Part shown: piece after piece, positions 34,988-42,698 of the stretch
Numbering within the stretch: position 1 is the stretch's first letter
Layout of the letters: every line of letters starts with the position of its first letter
NCBI RefSeq assembly: GCF_017916255.1
Contig: NZ_CP072827.1
Span: 3,869,501-3,933,500 of the forward strand
DNA: 64,000 bases
Direction of reading: 5' to 3'
Source of the DNA: Streptomyces mobaraensis NBRC 13819 = DSM 40847
GTDB lineage: Bacteria; Actinomycetota; Actinomycetes; Streptomycetales; Streptomycetaceae
The notes under the pieces: generated by a model
The model's input: only the letters and a program-made list of their open reading frames with translations
Database searches by the model: none
Told to the model about the DNA's origin: nothing
Position numbers and translations under genes: made by a program

Positions 34988-34994
34988 CGCCGCC

Positions 34995-36500
34995 ATGAAA
35001 GCCGCCACCGTGAACACCACCGCCCCGATCGCCACCGCACCGATCACCACCTCCCAGGCCCCCCGCCGCCCGGCCGTGACCCTCGCGCTGGTCCTGCTCG
35101 GCATGCTGACCCTGGCCATGTCGATGTCCGGCACCACCGTGGCGCTCCCGGACATCGGCGCGGACCTCGGGGCGTCCGGCGCGAGCCTGCAGTGGGCGGT
35201 CACCGGCTACTTCCTGACGGCGTCCAGCTTCATGCTGGTCACCGGCGCGCTGTCCGACCTCTTCGGCCGCCGCCGCGTCTACCGCGCCGGAGCCGCCCTG
35301 TTCACGGCCGGCCTGCTGCTGAGCGCCACCGCCACCGACGTCCTCGTCCTCGACGCGGCCCGCGCGGTCGCCGGCCTCGGCGCGGCCGGGGTGATGGCGA
35401 GCGGCGGCGCGCTGCTGGCCACCACCTTCTCCGGCCCCGCCCGCACCAAGGCGTACGCCGCCCTCGGCACCACCGGCGGCATCGGCCTGGCCGCCGGGCC
35501 GACGATCTCCGGGGCGCTCGTCGGCGGTCTCGGCTGGCGGTCCGGGTTCCTGGTGTTCGCCGTGGTGGGAGCGGTGCTGCTGGCCGGCACCTTCCTCGTC
35601 GCCGAGTCGCGGGCGGCCGTCCGGCCGCGCCTGGACGTGCCCGGCGCCGTGACGTTCATCGCCGCGCTCGCCCTGGTGATGACCGGTGTCACCCAGGGCC
35701 CGCAGAACGGCTGGTCGCACCCGCTGGTCCTGGCCTCCTTCGGCGCCGGCGCGCTCCTGCTCGCCCTCTTCGCGGTCCTCCAGCGCCGCTCGCCGCACCC
35801 CGTCCTCGACCTGACCCTGGTCCGCGACCGCCGCTACCTCGCCTGGACGCTCGCCGGACTGACCGGAGCCGTCGGCTTCGCCGGCACGCTGACCTACCTG
35901 CCCACCTACTTCCAGGGCGTGAACGGCGTCTCGGCGGGCGCGGCGGGTACGACGATGCTGCTGCTGACCGCCCCCGTCCTCGTCGCGCCGCTGGTCAGCG
36001 GCCAGTTGGTGAACCGGGGCGTGCCCGCCCGCCTGGTGATCACCGTGGCCATCGGGCTGGTCGCCGCCGGCAACGCCTGGCTGACCGTCCTCGCCCCGGG
36101 CGGCGGCGTCGCCCCGCTGGCCGGCCCCCTGCTGACGATCGGCATCGGCACCGGACTGGCCAACGGCATCATCGACGGCCAGGCCATGAGCCTCGTCGAC
36201 CCGGAGCGCTCCGGCACGGCGGCGGGTTTCCTCAACACCGTCCGCGGCGGCGGCCAGGCCATGATGATCGCCGCGCTGGGCGCGGTGATGCTCAGCCTCC
36301 TCCAGAGCCGCCTCGGCTCCGCCGGCCTCGCCGCCCGCGTCACCTCCGGCCACCTCGCGGGCCCGGACCACGCCCACCTCGCCCAGCAGTTCACCGGCGT
36401 CTGGCACACGGTCCTCTGGGGCATCGCCGCCCTCACCGCCCTCCTCTGCGTCACGGTAACCACCCTGCTCCGCGCCCCGCGGCCGGCCACCGCGGAGTGA
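34995..36500 (+). CDS. DHA2-type (EmrB/QacA) MFS drug efflux transporter
   Basis: A 501-residue permease with about 14 hydrophobic segments. It shows the DHA2 motifs VALPDIGADLGASGASLQW in helix 1, LFGRRRVYRAG in the loop 2-3, and AAGFLNTVRGGGQA near the end. ATG 34995 follows TAGCGT by seven bases and lacks a Shine-Dalgarno, so the transcript is probably leaderless. The gene is divergent from the FMN reductase and shares its operator region; together they resemble a reductase/efflux response to an electrophilic or quinone-like compound, which is inference. Confidence 0.9.
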   Translation: MKAATVNTTAPIATAPITTSQAPRRPAVTLALVLLGMLTLAMSMSGTTVALPDIGADLGASGASLQWAVTGYFLTASSFMLVTGALSDLFGRRRVYRAGAALFTAGLLLSATATDVLVLDAARAVAGLGAAGVMASGGALLATTFSGPARTKAYAALGTTGGIGLAAGPTISGALVGGLGWRSGFLVFAVVGAVLLAGTFLVAESRAAVRPRLDVPGAVTFIAALALVMTGVTQGPQNGWSHPLVLASFGAGALLLALFAVLQRRSPHPVLDLTLVRDRRYLAWTLAGLTGAVGFAGTLTYLPTYFQGVNGVSAGAAGTTMLLLTAPVLVAPLVSGQLVNRGVPARLVITVAIGLVAAGNAWLTVLAPGGGVAPLAGPLLTIGIGTGLANGIIDGQAMSLVDPERSGTAAGFLNTVRGGGQAMMIAALGAVMLSLLQSRLGSAGLAARVTSGHLAGPDHAHLAQQFTGVWHTVLWGIAALTALLCVTVTTLLRAPRPATAE

Positions 36501-36636
36501 GCCCCTCCCACACCGGCACCGGCACCGCGAACGGGCCCGGAAGGCACCCGCCTCCCGGGCCCGCGGGCTGTGCGGCCGCCTGGAGGCTCTCGCCGACACC
36601 CTCGGCCGTCCGCTGTCCGGTCCGGAACGCCTCGGT

Positions 36637-36642
36637 TACGGT
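36637..36642 (+). promoter_or_regulatory. -10 box of the rhomboid-like gene
   Basis: TACGGT ends six bases before ATG 36649, without a Shine-Dalgarno between. Confidence 0.4.
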
Positions 36643-36648
36643 CGAGTG

Positions 36649-37347
36649 ATGGAACGGGACGAACCGGAGGCAACCGGTTCCGGACAACGGTCCGTCCGCG
36701 TCCGCGTGCGCCGGTACGGACGGGGGGTGGTCCAGGCCCGGGACCTCGTCCGCTCCTGGGTCCGCTCCGCCCCCGGCACCCACATCTGGCTGCTCGTCAT
36801 CGGCGTCACCAGCCTCGTCATCGCGGCGGCCAGCGAGGGGCTGGAGACCTTCCTCCTCCACCGCACCAGCAGCAACATCCACGAGCTGAACAAACACCCG
36901 CTCCAGTCCCTGCTCATCAGCGGATTCTGGATCGAGAAGCCCTCGTCGTTCCTGTTCTACGCCGTCCTCTTCGAGCTGGTCCATGCCAACGTGGAGCGCT
37001 GGGCCGGTACGTGGCGGTGGCTGCTCACCGTCGGCGTCGCGCACATCGCGGCCACTCTGATCAGCCAGGAGGTGCTGCTCGTCGCCATCGAGCACCACGC
37101 GGCGTCGCGCGCGATGCGGCACGTGGTGGACATCGGGGTCTCGTACGGCCTGGCCGCGGCGGCCGGCCTGCTCACGTACCGGATCCCGCGGCCCTGGCGG
37201 TGGGGGTGGCTGGTGGCGCTGGTGCTCTTCTTCGCCACGCCGCTGGTCGCCGGTGGCACGTTCACGGATGTGGGGCACGCGGTCGCGGTGAGCGTAGGCC
37301 TCGCGTGCGGGCCGCTGGTACGGGGGCGGCGTGGCTGGGGGCGGTGA
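36649..37347 (+). CDS. Rhomboid-like membrane protein
   Basis: A 232-residue protein with a basic N-terminus and about six membrane helices starting at THIWLLVIGVTSLVIAAAS. The layout (ELVHANVERWAGTWRWL in the middle and TDVGHAVAVSVGLACG in the last helix) resembles actinobacterial rhomboid-like proteins. The classical GxSG serine motif is not visible, so protease activity is doubtful; the conserved histidine in the last helix is there. It converges on a HAD phosphatase gene across a large palindrome. Confidence 0.65.
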   Translation: MERDEPEATGSGQRSVRVRVRRYGRGVVQARDLVRSWVRSAPGTHIWLLVIGVTSLVIAAASEGLETFLLHRTSSNIHELNKHPLQSLLISGFWIEKPSSFLFYAVLFELVHANVERWAGTWRWLLTVGVAHIAATLISQEVLLVAIEHHAASRAMRHVVDIGVSYGLAAAAGLLTYRIPRPWRWGWLVALVLFFATPLVAGGTFTDVGHAVAVSVGLACGPLVRGRRGWGR

Positions 37348-37368
37348 GCGTTCGCCTTCGGCGGGTGG

Positions 37369-37509
37369 TGCCCCGGTCCCGCCCTTTCACCGTTTCTTGC
37401 AGGGGTTGCGCCCCCGCACCCCCGAAGCGCCCTGCGGGCGAGCGGCGGAGCCGCGAAAAGGGGTCTGGGGCGCAGCCCCAGGAAACGGTGAAAGGGCGGG
37501 ACCGGGGCA
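37369..37509. repeat. 141-bp palindromic element, centre-deleted copy
   Basis: The outer 28 bases (37369-37396 and 37482-37509) are perfect inverted repeats carrying CCGCCCTTTCACCGTTTC. Inner arms rich in GGGGTTGCGCCCC / GGGGCGCAGCCCC continue the dyad imperfectly. The same termini bound the 197-bp element at 57729-57925, which has an extra central palindrome. It lies between convergent genes and can act as a two-way terminator. Confidence 0.8.
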
Positions 37510-37520
37510 CACCCCCCCCC

Positions 37521-38333
37521 TCACCCGAAGAGCCGCTCCACCACGACGGCGATGCCGTCCTCGTCGTTGCCCGCCGTCACCTCGTCGGCGACAGCCTTGA
37601 GCTCCGCGTGCGCGCCGGCCATGGCCACGCCATACCCCGCCCACCCGAACATCGGGATGTCGTTCGGCATGTCGCCGAAGGCGATCGTCTCGGACGCCTT
37701 CACCCCGAGCCGCCGGGCCGCCAGCGACAGCCCGGTCGCCTTGCTCAGCCCGAGCGGCAGCAGCTCGACGATGCCCTCACCCGCCATCGTGACGTCCACG
37801 AGCCCGCCCGCGGCGGCCCGCGCGGCGTCCGCGAGGGCGTCGTCGCCGAGCCGCGAGTGCTGGAGGTAGAGCTTGTTGAGCGGTTCGGCCCACAGCTCCG
37901 CCTGGTCGGTGACCGGGACGGGCGGCCGGGGCCCCTCCTGGAGCCGGTACCCGGCGGTGACCAGCAGGTCGCCGTCGAGCCCGTCCCGGGAGGCGGCCAG
38001 GTGGAGCGGGCCGGTCTCGGCCTCGATCTTCTCCACGGCCAGCGCGGCCACCCGCCGGTCGAGCGTGACCGACGTCAGCAGCCGGTGCTCGCCCGCGTGG
38101 TAGACCTGCGCGCCCTGCCCGCACACCGCGAGGCCCCGGTAGTCCAGCGCGTCGAGTATGTGCCGCGTCCACGCGACCGGGCGGCCGGTGACGACGATGT
38201 GCGCGGCTCCGGCCGCCGCCGCGAGGGCGAGGGCGGCGCGGGTGCGCTCGGAGACGGTCTCGTCGGACCGCAGCAGCGTGCCGTCGAGGTCGGTGGCGAC
38301 GAGACGGTACGGGGGCGGGGGCGCGGACGTCAC
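37521..38333 (-). CDS. HAD superfamily (Cof-type, IIB) phosphatase, second copy
   Basis: A 270-residue hydrolase. Motif I is [14 protein letters not shown] near residue 12, motif II IVVTGRP, motif [11 protein letters not shown], and motif [13 protein letters not shown]. It is a paralogue of the 13235-14155 protein. Its GTG 38333 overlaps the serS stop by four bases (GTGA), so it is translated with seryl-tRNA synthetase; I recall the same pair in other Streptomyces. The substrate is unknown. Confidence 0.88.
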   Translation of the reverse strand: MTSAPPPPYRLVATDLDGTLLRSDETVSERTRAALALAAAAGAAHIVVTGRPVAWTRHILDALDYRGLAVCGQGAQVYHAGEHRLLTSVTLDRRVAALAVEKIEAETGPLHLAASRDGLDGDLLVTAGYRLQEGPRPPVPVTDQAELWAEPLNKLYLQHSRLGDDALADAARAAAGGLVDVTMAGEGIVELLPLGLSKATGLSLAARRLGVKASETIAFGDMPNDIPMFGWAGYGVAMAGAHAELKAVADEVTAGNDEDGIAVVVERLFG

Positions 38334-39607
38334 TTGGCGACCGGCTCCAGGACCTCGCGGCCGCCGAGGTACGGCCGGAGCACCTCGGGCACCCGGACCG
38401 TGCCGTCGGCCTGCTGGTGGTTCTCCAGCAGCGCGACGATCGTGCGCGGCACCGCGCACAGCGTGCCGTTCAGCGTGGCGAGCGGGCGGACGTTCTTGCC
38501 GTCGCGCATCCGCACGGACAGCCGCCGGGCCTGGAACTCGTCGCAGTTGGACGTCGAGGTCAGCTCGCGGTACTTGCCCTGGGTCGGGATCCACGCCTCG
38601 CAGTCGAACTTGCGGGAGGCCGAGGCGCCGAGGTCACCGGTGGCCGTGTCGATCACCTGGAACGGCAGCTCCAGGCTGGTCAGCCACTGCTTCTCCCACT
38701 CCAGCAGCCGGGCGTGCTCGGCCTCGGCCTCCTCCGGAGCGACGTACGAGAACATCTCGACCTTGTCGAACTGGTGGACGCGGAAGATGCCCCGGGTGTC
38801 CTTGCCGTACGTACCGGCCTCGCGGCGGAAGCAGGGCGAGAAACCGGCGTACCGCAGCGGGAGCTGCGAGGCGTCGATGATCTCGTCCATGTGGTACGCG
38901 GCGAGCGGCACCTCGGACGTGCCGACCAGGTAGAAGTCGTCCTTCTCCAGGTGGTAGACGTCCTGCGCGGCCTGGCCCAGGAAGCCGGTGCCCTCCATGG
39001 CGCGCGGCTTGACCAGCGCGGGGGTGAGCATCGGGGTGAAGCCGGCCGCCGTGGCCTGGGCGATGGCGGCGTTGACGAGGGCGAGCTCCAGGAGCGCGCC
39101 GACGCCGGTGAGGTAGTAGAAGCGCGATCCGGACACCTTGGCGCCGCGCTCGACGTCGATCGCGCCGAGCGACTGGCCGAGCTCCAGGTGGTCCTTGGGC
39201 TCGAAGCCCTCGGCGGCGAAGTCGCGGGGGGTGCCGACGGTCTCCAGGACGACGAAGTCGTCCTCGCCGCCGCGCGGTACGTCGGGGTGGACGAGGTTGC
39301 CGATGCCCAGCAGGAGGCGCTGGGCCTCCGCCGCGGCCTCGTCCTGCTCGGCGTCGGCGGCCTTGACGGCGGCGGACAGCTCGCCGGCCTTCTTCAGCAG
39401 CGCGGCCTTCTCGTCGCCGGTGGCCTTGGGGATCAGCTTGCCGAGCGCCTTCTGCTCGGCGCGGAGTTCGTCGAAGCGGACGCCGGACGACCTGCGCCGC
39501 TCGTCGGCGGAGAGCAGCGCGTCGACGATGTCGACGTCCTCTCCACGGGCGCGCTGGGAGGCGCGCACACGGTCGGGGTCCTCACGAAGCAGGCGAAGGT
39601 CAATCAC
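38330..39607 (-). CDS. serS: Seryl-tRNA synthetase
   Basis: A 425-residue class II synthetase charging tRNA-Ser and tRNA-Sec. An N-terminal long coiled-coil arm (about 30-100) grips the long variable arm of tRNA-Ser. Motif 2 is [25 protein letters not shown], motif 3 lies in [18 protein letters not shown], and the serine-binding TSEVPLAAY is present. GTG 39607 begins [12 protein letters not shown], the usual start. TAGCCT (39619-39614) lies six bases before it, so the mRNA is probably leaderless. The DnaA-box-rich gap is directly upstream. Confidence 0.97.
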   Translation of the reverse strand: MIDLRLLREDPDRVRASQRARGEDVDIVDALLSADERRRSSGVRFDELRAEQKALGKLIPKATGDEKAALLKKAGELSAAVKAADAEQDEAAAEAQRLLLGIGNLVHPDVPRGGEDDFVVLETVGTPRDFAAEGFEPKDHLELGQSLGAIDVERGAKVSGSRFYYLTGVGALLELALVNAAIAQATAAGFTPMLTPALVKPRAMEGTGFLGQAAQDVYHLEKDDFYLVGTSEVPLAAYHMDEIIDASQLPLRYAGFSPCFRREAGTYGKDTRGIFRVHQFDKVEMFSYVAPEEAEAEHARLLEWEKQWLTSLELPFQVIDTATGDLGASASRKFDCEAWIPTQGKYRELTSTSNCDEFQARRLSVRMRDGKNVRPLATLNGTLCAVPRTIVALLENHQQADGTVRVPEVLRPYLGGREVLEPVAK

Positions 39608-40235
39608 CCCCCCAGGCTACCGTTGACCGTCACGATCACTCGACGCGATATTCCTCTTCGGGCGGTTTTGCCCCATTCCGGGTGGTTTTCACGGCTTTCC
39701 GGGACCGGTCGCGAAAGGGTGGAAAACCCTGAGGCGCACGAGGGGTGAATTCGGTGATCCGGCGCGAAAAGGGGAGAGGTCGACGAATCGTCCCATGGTG
39801 CCGGGGAGGCTGGGGAAACCAGGCGGTTGTCCACAGGAACAGCAGGTTCCGCTTTGTTGTCCACAGGGTGTGCGCGAAATCTGTGGACGTCGGAAGCGGA
39901 TCTTCCGGCTGTTTTCCTTATCGGCCACGCTTTGGCGGCTTTCTGGCGGATAAACCTTGCTCCGACACTCTTTCGAGTGGAGATTTCCCGCTCTTAAGGG
40001 TTGTTCGAGACCTTTCGGCTGACTGCGGGGCGGTGGACGATCCCACCACCGGGCGCCCGGCCCTGTGGACGATCCGGTGGATTGCTAGAGAGATTTGTCG
40101 ACGTTGACCGATTCGTTCCACCCGGCGGAGTCTCGTTCTGTCGACTTATCCCCAGGAGTGGGTCGCCCTGTGGATAACCCTGTGGACGAACCGGCGGCAG
40201 GCCCCGGCAGGCCCCGGCGGACCCCGGGGCGCCCC
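39608..40235. other. 628-bp gene-free region with a cluster of DnaA boxes
   Basis: No credible gene is seen and it is clearly richer in A and T than its flanks. TTGTCCACA occurs at 39827-39835 and 39857-39865 on the plus strand. On the minus strand lie TCGTCCACA (40072-40064), TTATCCACA (40177-40169) and TCGTCCACA (40189-40181). Weaker forms are at 39882-39890 and 40146-40154. These match the Streptomyces DnaA-box consensus. No dnaA, dnaN or other oriC neighbour is present, so I read it as a DnaA-binding locus outside oriC. Confidence 0.65.
39614..39619 (-). promoter_or_regulatory. -10 box of serS
   Basis: TAGCCT on the minus strand is followed by six G residues and then GTG 39607; there is no Shine-Dalgarno. 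Confidence 0.4.
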
Positions 40236-41180
40236 TCAGGCCCGCCCGTCCTGGCAGCGCGCCAGCCACTCCGCCGCCGCCACGAAATCGGCGTCCGACG
40301 TCCCCGGCCGCGGCGCCGCTCCCGCCGTGGGCGGCTCACCGTCCGCGCTCGCGCGCGGATACGACCCGAGGAACCGCACGTTCGGGCAGATCCGCTTCAG
40401 GCCCATCAGCGTCTCGGCCACCCGCCGGTCCGTGATGTGCCCCTCGCAGTCGATGGAGAAGCAGTACCGCCCCATGCCCTCGCCCGTCGGCCGCGACTCG
40501 ATCCACGTCAGGTTGACGCCCCGCGCCGAGAACTCCTGCAGCAGTTCCATCAGCGCACCGGGGTGGTCGTCCCGCAGCCATACGACCATGGACGTCCGGT
40601 CGGCGCCGGTCCGGGCCGCCGGCCGCGCCGGCCGCCCCGCCAGCACGAACCGCGTCTCCGCGTTCCGCGCGTCGTGGATGTCGGTGACCAGCGGCTCCAG
40701 ACCGTACGTCGCGGCGGCGAACTCCCCGGCGAACGCGGCGTCGTAGCGGCCCTCCCGCACCAGCCGCGCGCCGTCCGCGTTGGACGCCGCCGACTCCCAG
40801 CGGGCGTCCGGCAGATGGGCCGCCAGCCACTTGCGCACCTGCGGCTGGGCGACCGGGTGCCCGGTCACCGTCTTGATGTCGCCGAGCTTCGTCCCCGGCC
40901 GGACGAGCAGGGCGAACGCGATCCGCAGCAGCACCTCGCGGTAGATCATCAGCGGGGTGCCGGTGGCCAGTTCGTCCAGGGTCGCCGTGACGCCGCCCTC
41001 CACCGAGTTCTCGATGGGCACCAGCGCCGCCGCCGCCTCGCCGCCGCGCACGGCGTCCAGCGCGGCCGGGACGGAGACCTTGGGTACCAGCTCGCGCGTC
41101 GCCGCCTCCGGGAGCGTGCGCAGCGCGGCCTCGGTGAAGGTGCCTTCGGGACCGAGGTAGGTGTAGCGGCTGGCCGACAT
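40236..41180 (-). CDS. pheA: Prephenate dehydratase
   Basis: A 314-residue enzyme converting prephenate to phenylpyruvate in phenylalanine synthesis. The catalytic domain starts YTYLGPEGTFTEAAL; the conserved IENSVEGGV and GHPVAQPQVRKWL lie within it. The C-terminal ACT domain (from about 200) has the phenylalanine-binding GALMELLQEFSARGVNLTWI and ESRPTGEGMGRY, so feedback inhibition by Phe is expected. GGAGGA lies upstream of both GTG 41183 and ATG 41180. It is read toward the DnaA-box gap and serS. Confidence 0.95.
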   Translation of the reverse strand: MSASRYTYLGPEGTFTEAALRTLPEAATRELVPKVSVPAALDAVRGGEAAAALVPIENSVEGGVTATLDELATGTPLMIYREVLLRIAFALLVRPGTKLGDIKTVTGHPVAQPQVRKWLAAHLPDARWESAASNADGARLVREGRYDAAFAGEFAAATYGLEPLVTDIHDARNAETRFVLAGRPARPAARTGADRTSMVVWLRDDHPGALMELLQEFSARGVNLTWIESRPTGEGMGRYCFSIDCEGHITDRRVAETLMGLKRICPNVRFLGSYPRASADGEPPTAGAAPRPGTSDADFVAAAEWLARCQDGRA

Positions 41181-41301
41181 CACGCGATACTCCTCCGAAC
41201 GGTCCGCTGCGTCAGAGCGGGCTGCCGTCACGATACCGAGCGGGAGGGGAGGGCTCCCCCGCCCGCCCAGCCGTTCACCACCACTCACCACACCCCCCCG
41301 C

Positions 41302-42666
41302 CTACCCCTCCAGCAGCCGCTGCCCCACGTACTCGCCCTCGGCGCAACCGCCCGGCACCGCGAAGAGCCCGCTCGCCTCGTGCCGCAGGAAGCGCGACAG
41401 CCCGTCCCCCCGGTCCAGCTTCCGCTGCACCGGCACGAACCCCTTCATCGGGTCCGCCTGCCAGGCCACGAACAGCAGCCCGGCGTCCGGGGCGCCGTCG
41501 TCGCGGAAGCCGTCGTGGTACGAGAAGGCGCGGCGCAGCATCGTCGCGCCCCGGTTGGCGGAGGGCGCGGCGACGCGGACGTGGGCGTCGCCGGCGATGG
41601 CCAGCGCGCCGTCCGGCCCGATCTTCTCCAGGTCGACGGGGGTCGTCTCACCGCCACCGGACAGCGGGGCGCCGTCCGACTTGCGGCGGCCTATCACCCG
41701 CTCCTGGCGCTCCAGCGGCAGGTTGTCCCAGGTGTCCAGCAGCATCCGGATGCGCCGCACCACCGCGTACGAGCCGCCCGCCATCCACGCGTCGGGCCCC
41801 TTGCGGTCGCGCGGGACGAAGATCTTCTCCTCGAAGTCCGGGTCCGTGGGCTTGGGGTTGTTGGTGCCGTCGACCTGGCCCATCAGATTGCGCTGGGTCA
41901 TCGGGCGCGGGGTGGCGCCGGGGGTGCGGTTGAAGCCGCTCATCTCCCAGCGCGGCCGGACGGCGTCGCCGGCCTGCTTGCGGAGCAGCCGCAGCGCGTG
42001 GAACGCCACCAGCGCGTCGTCGGCGCCGATCTGCACCCAGAGGTCGCCGTCGCCGCGCTTGGGGTCGAGTGCGTCCTGGGTGAAGGCGGGCAGCGGTTCG
42101 AGGGCGGCGGGCCGCCGGTCCGTCAGGCCCGTACGGTCGAAGAAGGTACGGCCGAAGCCGAAGGTGACGGTCAGCGAGGACGGCCCGGCGTCCAGCGCGA
42201 TGCCGGTGTCGTCGCCCTTCGGCGTCCGGCCCTCCGCCAGCTCCGCCGCCGTCGCCGACCAGCGTCTGAGCAGGGCGGCGGCGGCCTTGCGGTCCGCGCC
42301 CGGCGCCAGGTCGAAGGCCAGCAGGTGGCCGTGGGCCTGCGCGGGGTCGGCGATGCCGGCCTGGTGGTCGCCGTGGAAGGGGACGGTCGCGGAGCCGACG
42401 CCGGACAGCGGGTCCGGGTCCTCGCGGACCGCCTCCGCGACCGAGGCGCCGCCCAGGCCGCCGACGACGAGCCCGCCGGCACCGACCGCGCCGGCGGTGC
42501 CGAGCAGCCGCCGCCGGGACAGCCCGTCCGGCTTCCCCTGGGGTTCCGTCTTATCGGCCTTATCGGCCTTATCGGCCTTGCCGTTCTTGCCGTTCTTGGC
42601 GGCCTTGCCGTTCGGGGCGGCCTTGGCGGTCCGCCGCGTCGTGGTCTTGCCGGAAGTCTCAGCCAT
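41302..42666 (-). CDS. dtpA: Dye-decolourising heme peroxidase, Tat-exported
   Basis: A 454-residue DyP peroxidase. A Lys/Asp/Ala-rich N-region is followed by the Tat motif SRRRLLGTAG and a hydrophobic stretch, so the folded enzyme is exported. The DyP signature GQVDGTNNP contains the catalytic Asp. In Streptomyces, DtpA acts with Sco and ECuC in copper-dependent maturation of the oxidase GlxA and in development; the order here (sco, ecuC, copCD, dtpA) is the same. The in-frame ATG 42666 is the last of three copies of ATGGCTGAGACT; the first overlaps the copCD stop. A 9-bp repeat (TTATCGGCC on the plus strand, 42550-42580) encodes DKA repeats. Confidence 0.92.
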   Translation of the reverse strand: MAETSGKTTTRRTAKAAPNGKAAKNGKNGKADKADKADKTEPQGKPDGLSRRRLLGTAGAVGAGGLVVGGLGGASVAEAVREDPDPLSGVGSATVPFHGDHQAGIADPAQAHGHLLAFDLAPGADRKAAAALLRRWSATAAELAEGRTPKGDDTGIALDAGPSSLTVTFGFGRTFFDRTGLTDRRPAALEPLPAFTQDALDPKRGDGDLWVQIGADDALVAFHALRLLRKQAGDAVRPRWEMSGFNRTPGATPRPMTQRNLMGQVDGTNNPKPTDPDFEEKIFVPRDRKGPDAWMAGGSYAVVRRIRMLLDTWDNLPLERQERVIGRRKSDGAPLSGGGETTPVDLEKIGPDGALAIAGDAHVRVAAPSANRGATMLRRAFSYHDGFRDDGAPDAGLLFVAWQADPMKGFVPVQRKLDRGDGLSRFLRHEASGLFAVPGGCAEGEYVGQRLLEG

Positions 42667-42698
42667 CAGTCTCAGCCATCACAGTCTCAGCCATCAGT
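42660..42698 (-). repeat. Triplicated start region of dtpA
   Basis: On the minus strand ATGGCTGAGACT occurs three times at spacings of 15 and 13 bases. The spacing puts the first two ATGs out of frame with dtpA; they open an 11-codon frame, MAETVMAETDG. Only the third ATG reads dtpA. Confidence 0.8.

Noticed and set aside
15254..37347. Antibiotic biosynthetic gene cluster around the LAL regulator and efflux genes
   Set aside because: No synthase, synthetase or tailoring set is present; the genes are separate regulatory units.
36649..37347. Active rhomboid protease
   Set aside because: The serine motif GxSG is not found; I call it rhomboid-like only.
39608..40235. Chromosomal origin of replication
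   Set aside because: The DnaA boxes are too few and no dnaA, dnaN, rpmH or gyrase genes flank the region.
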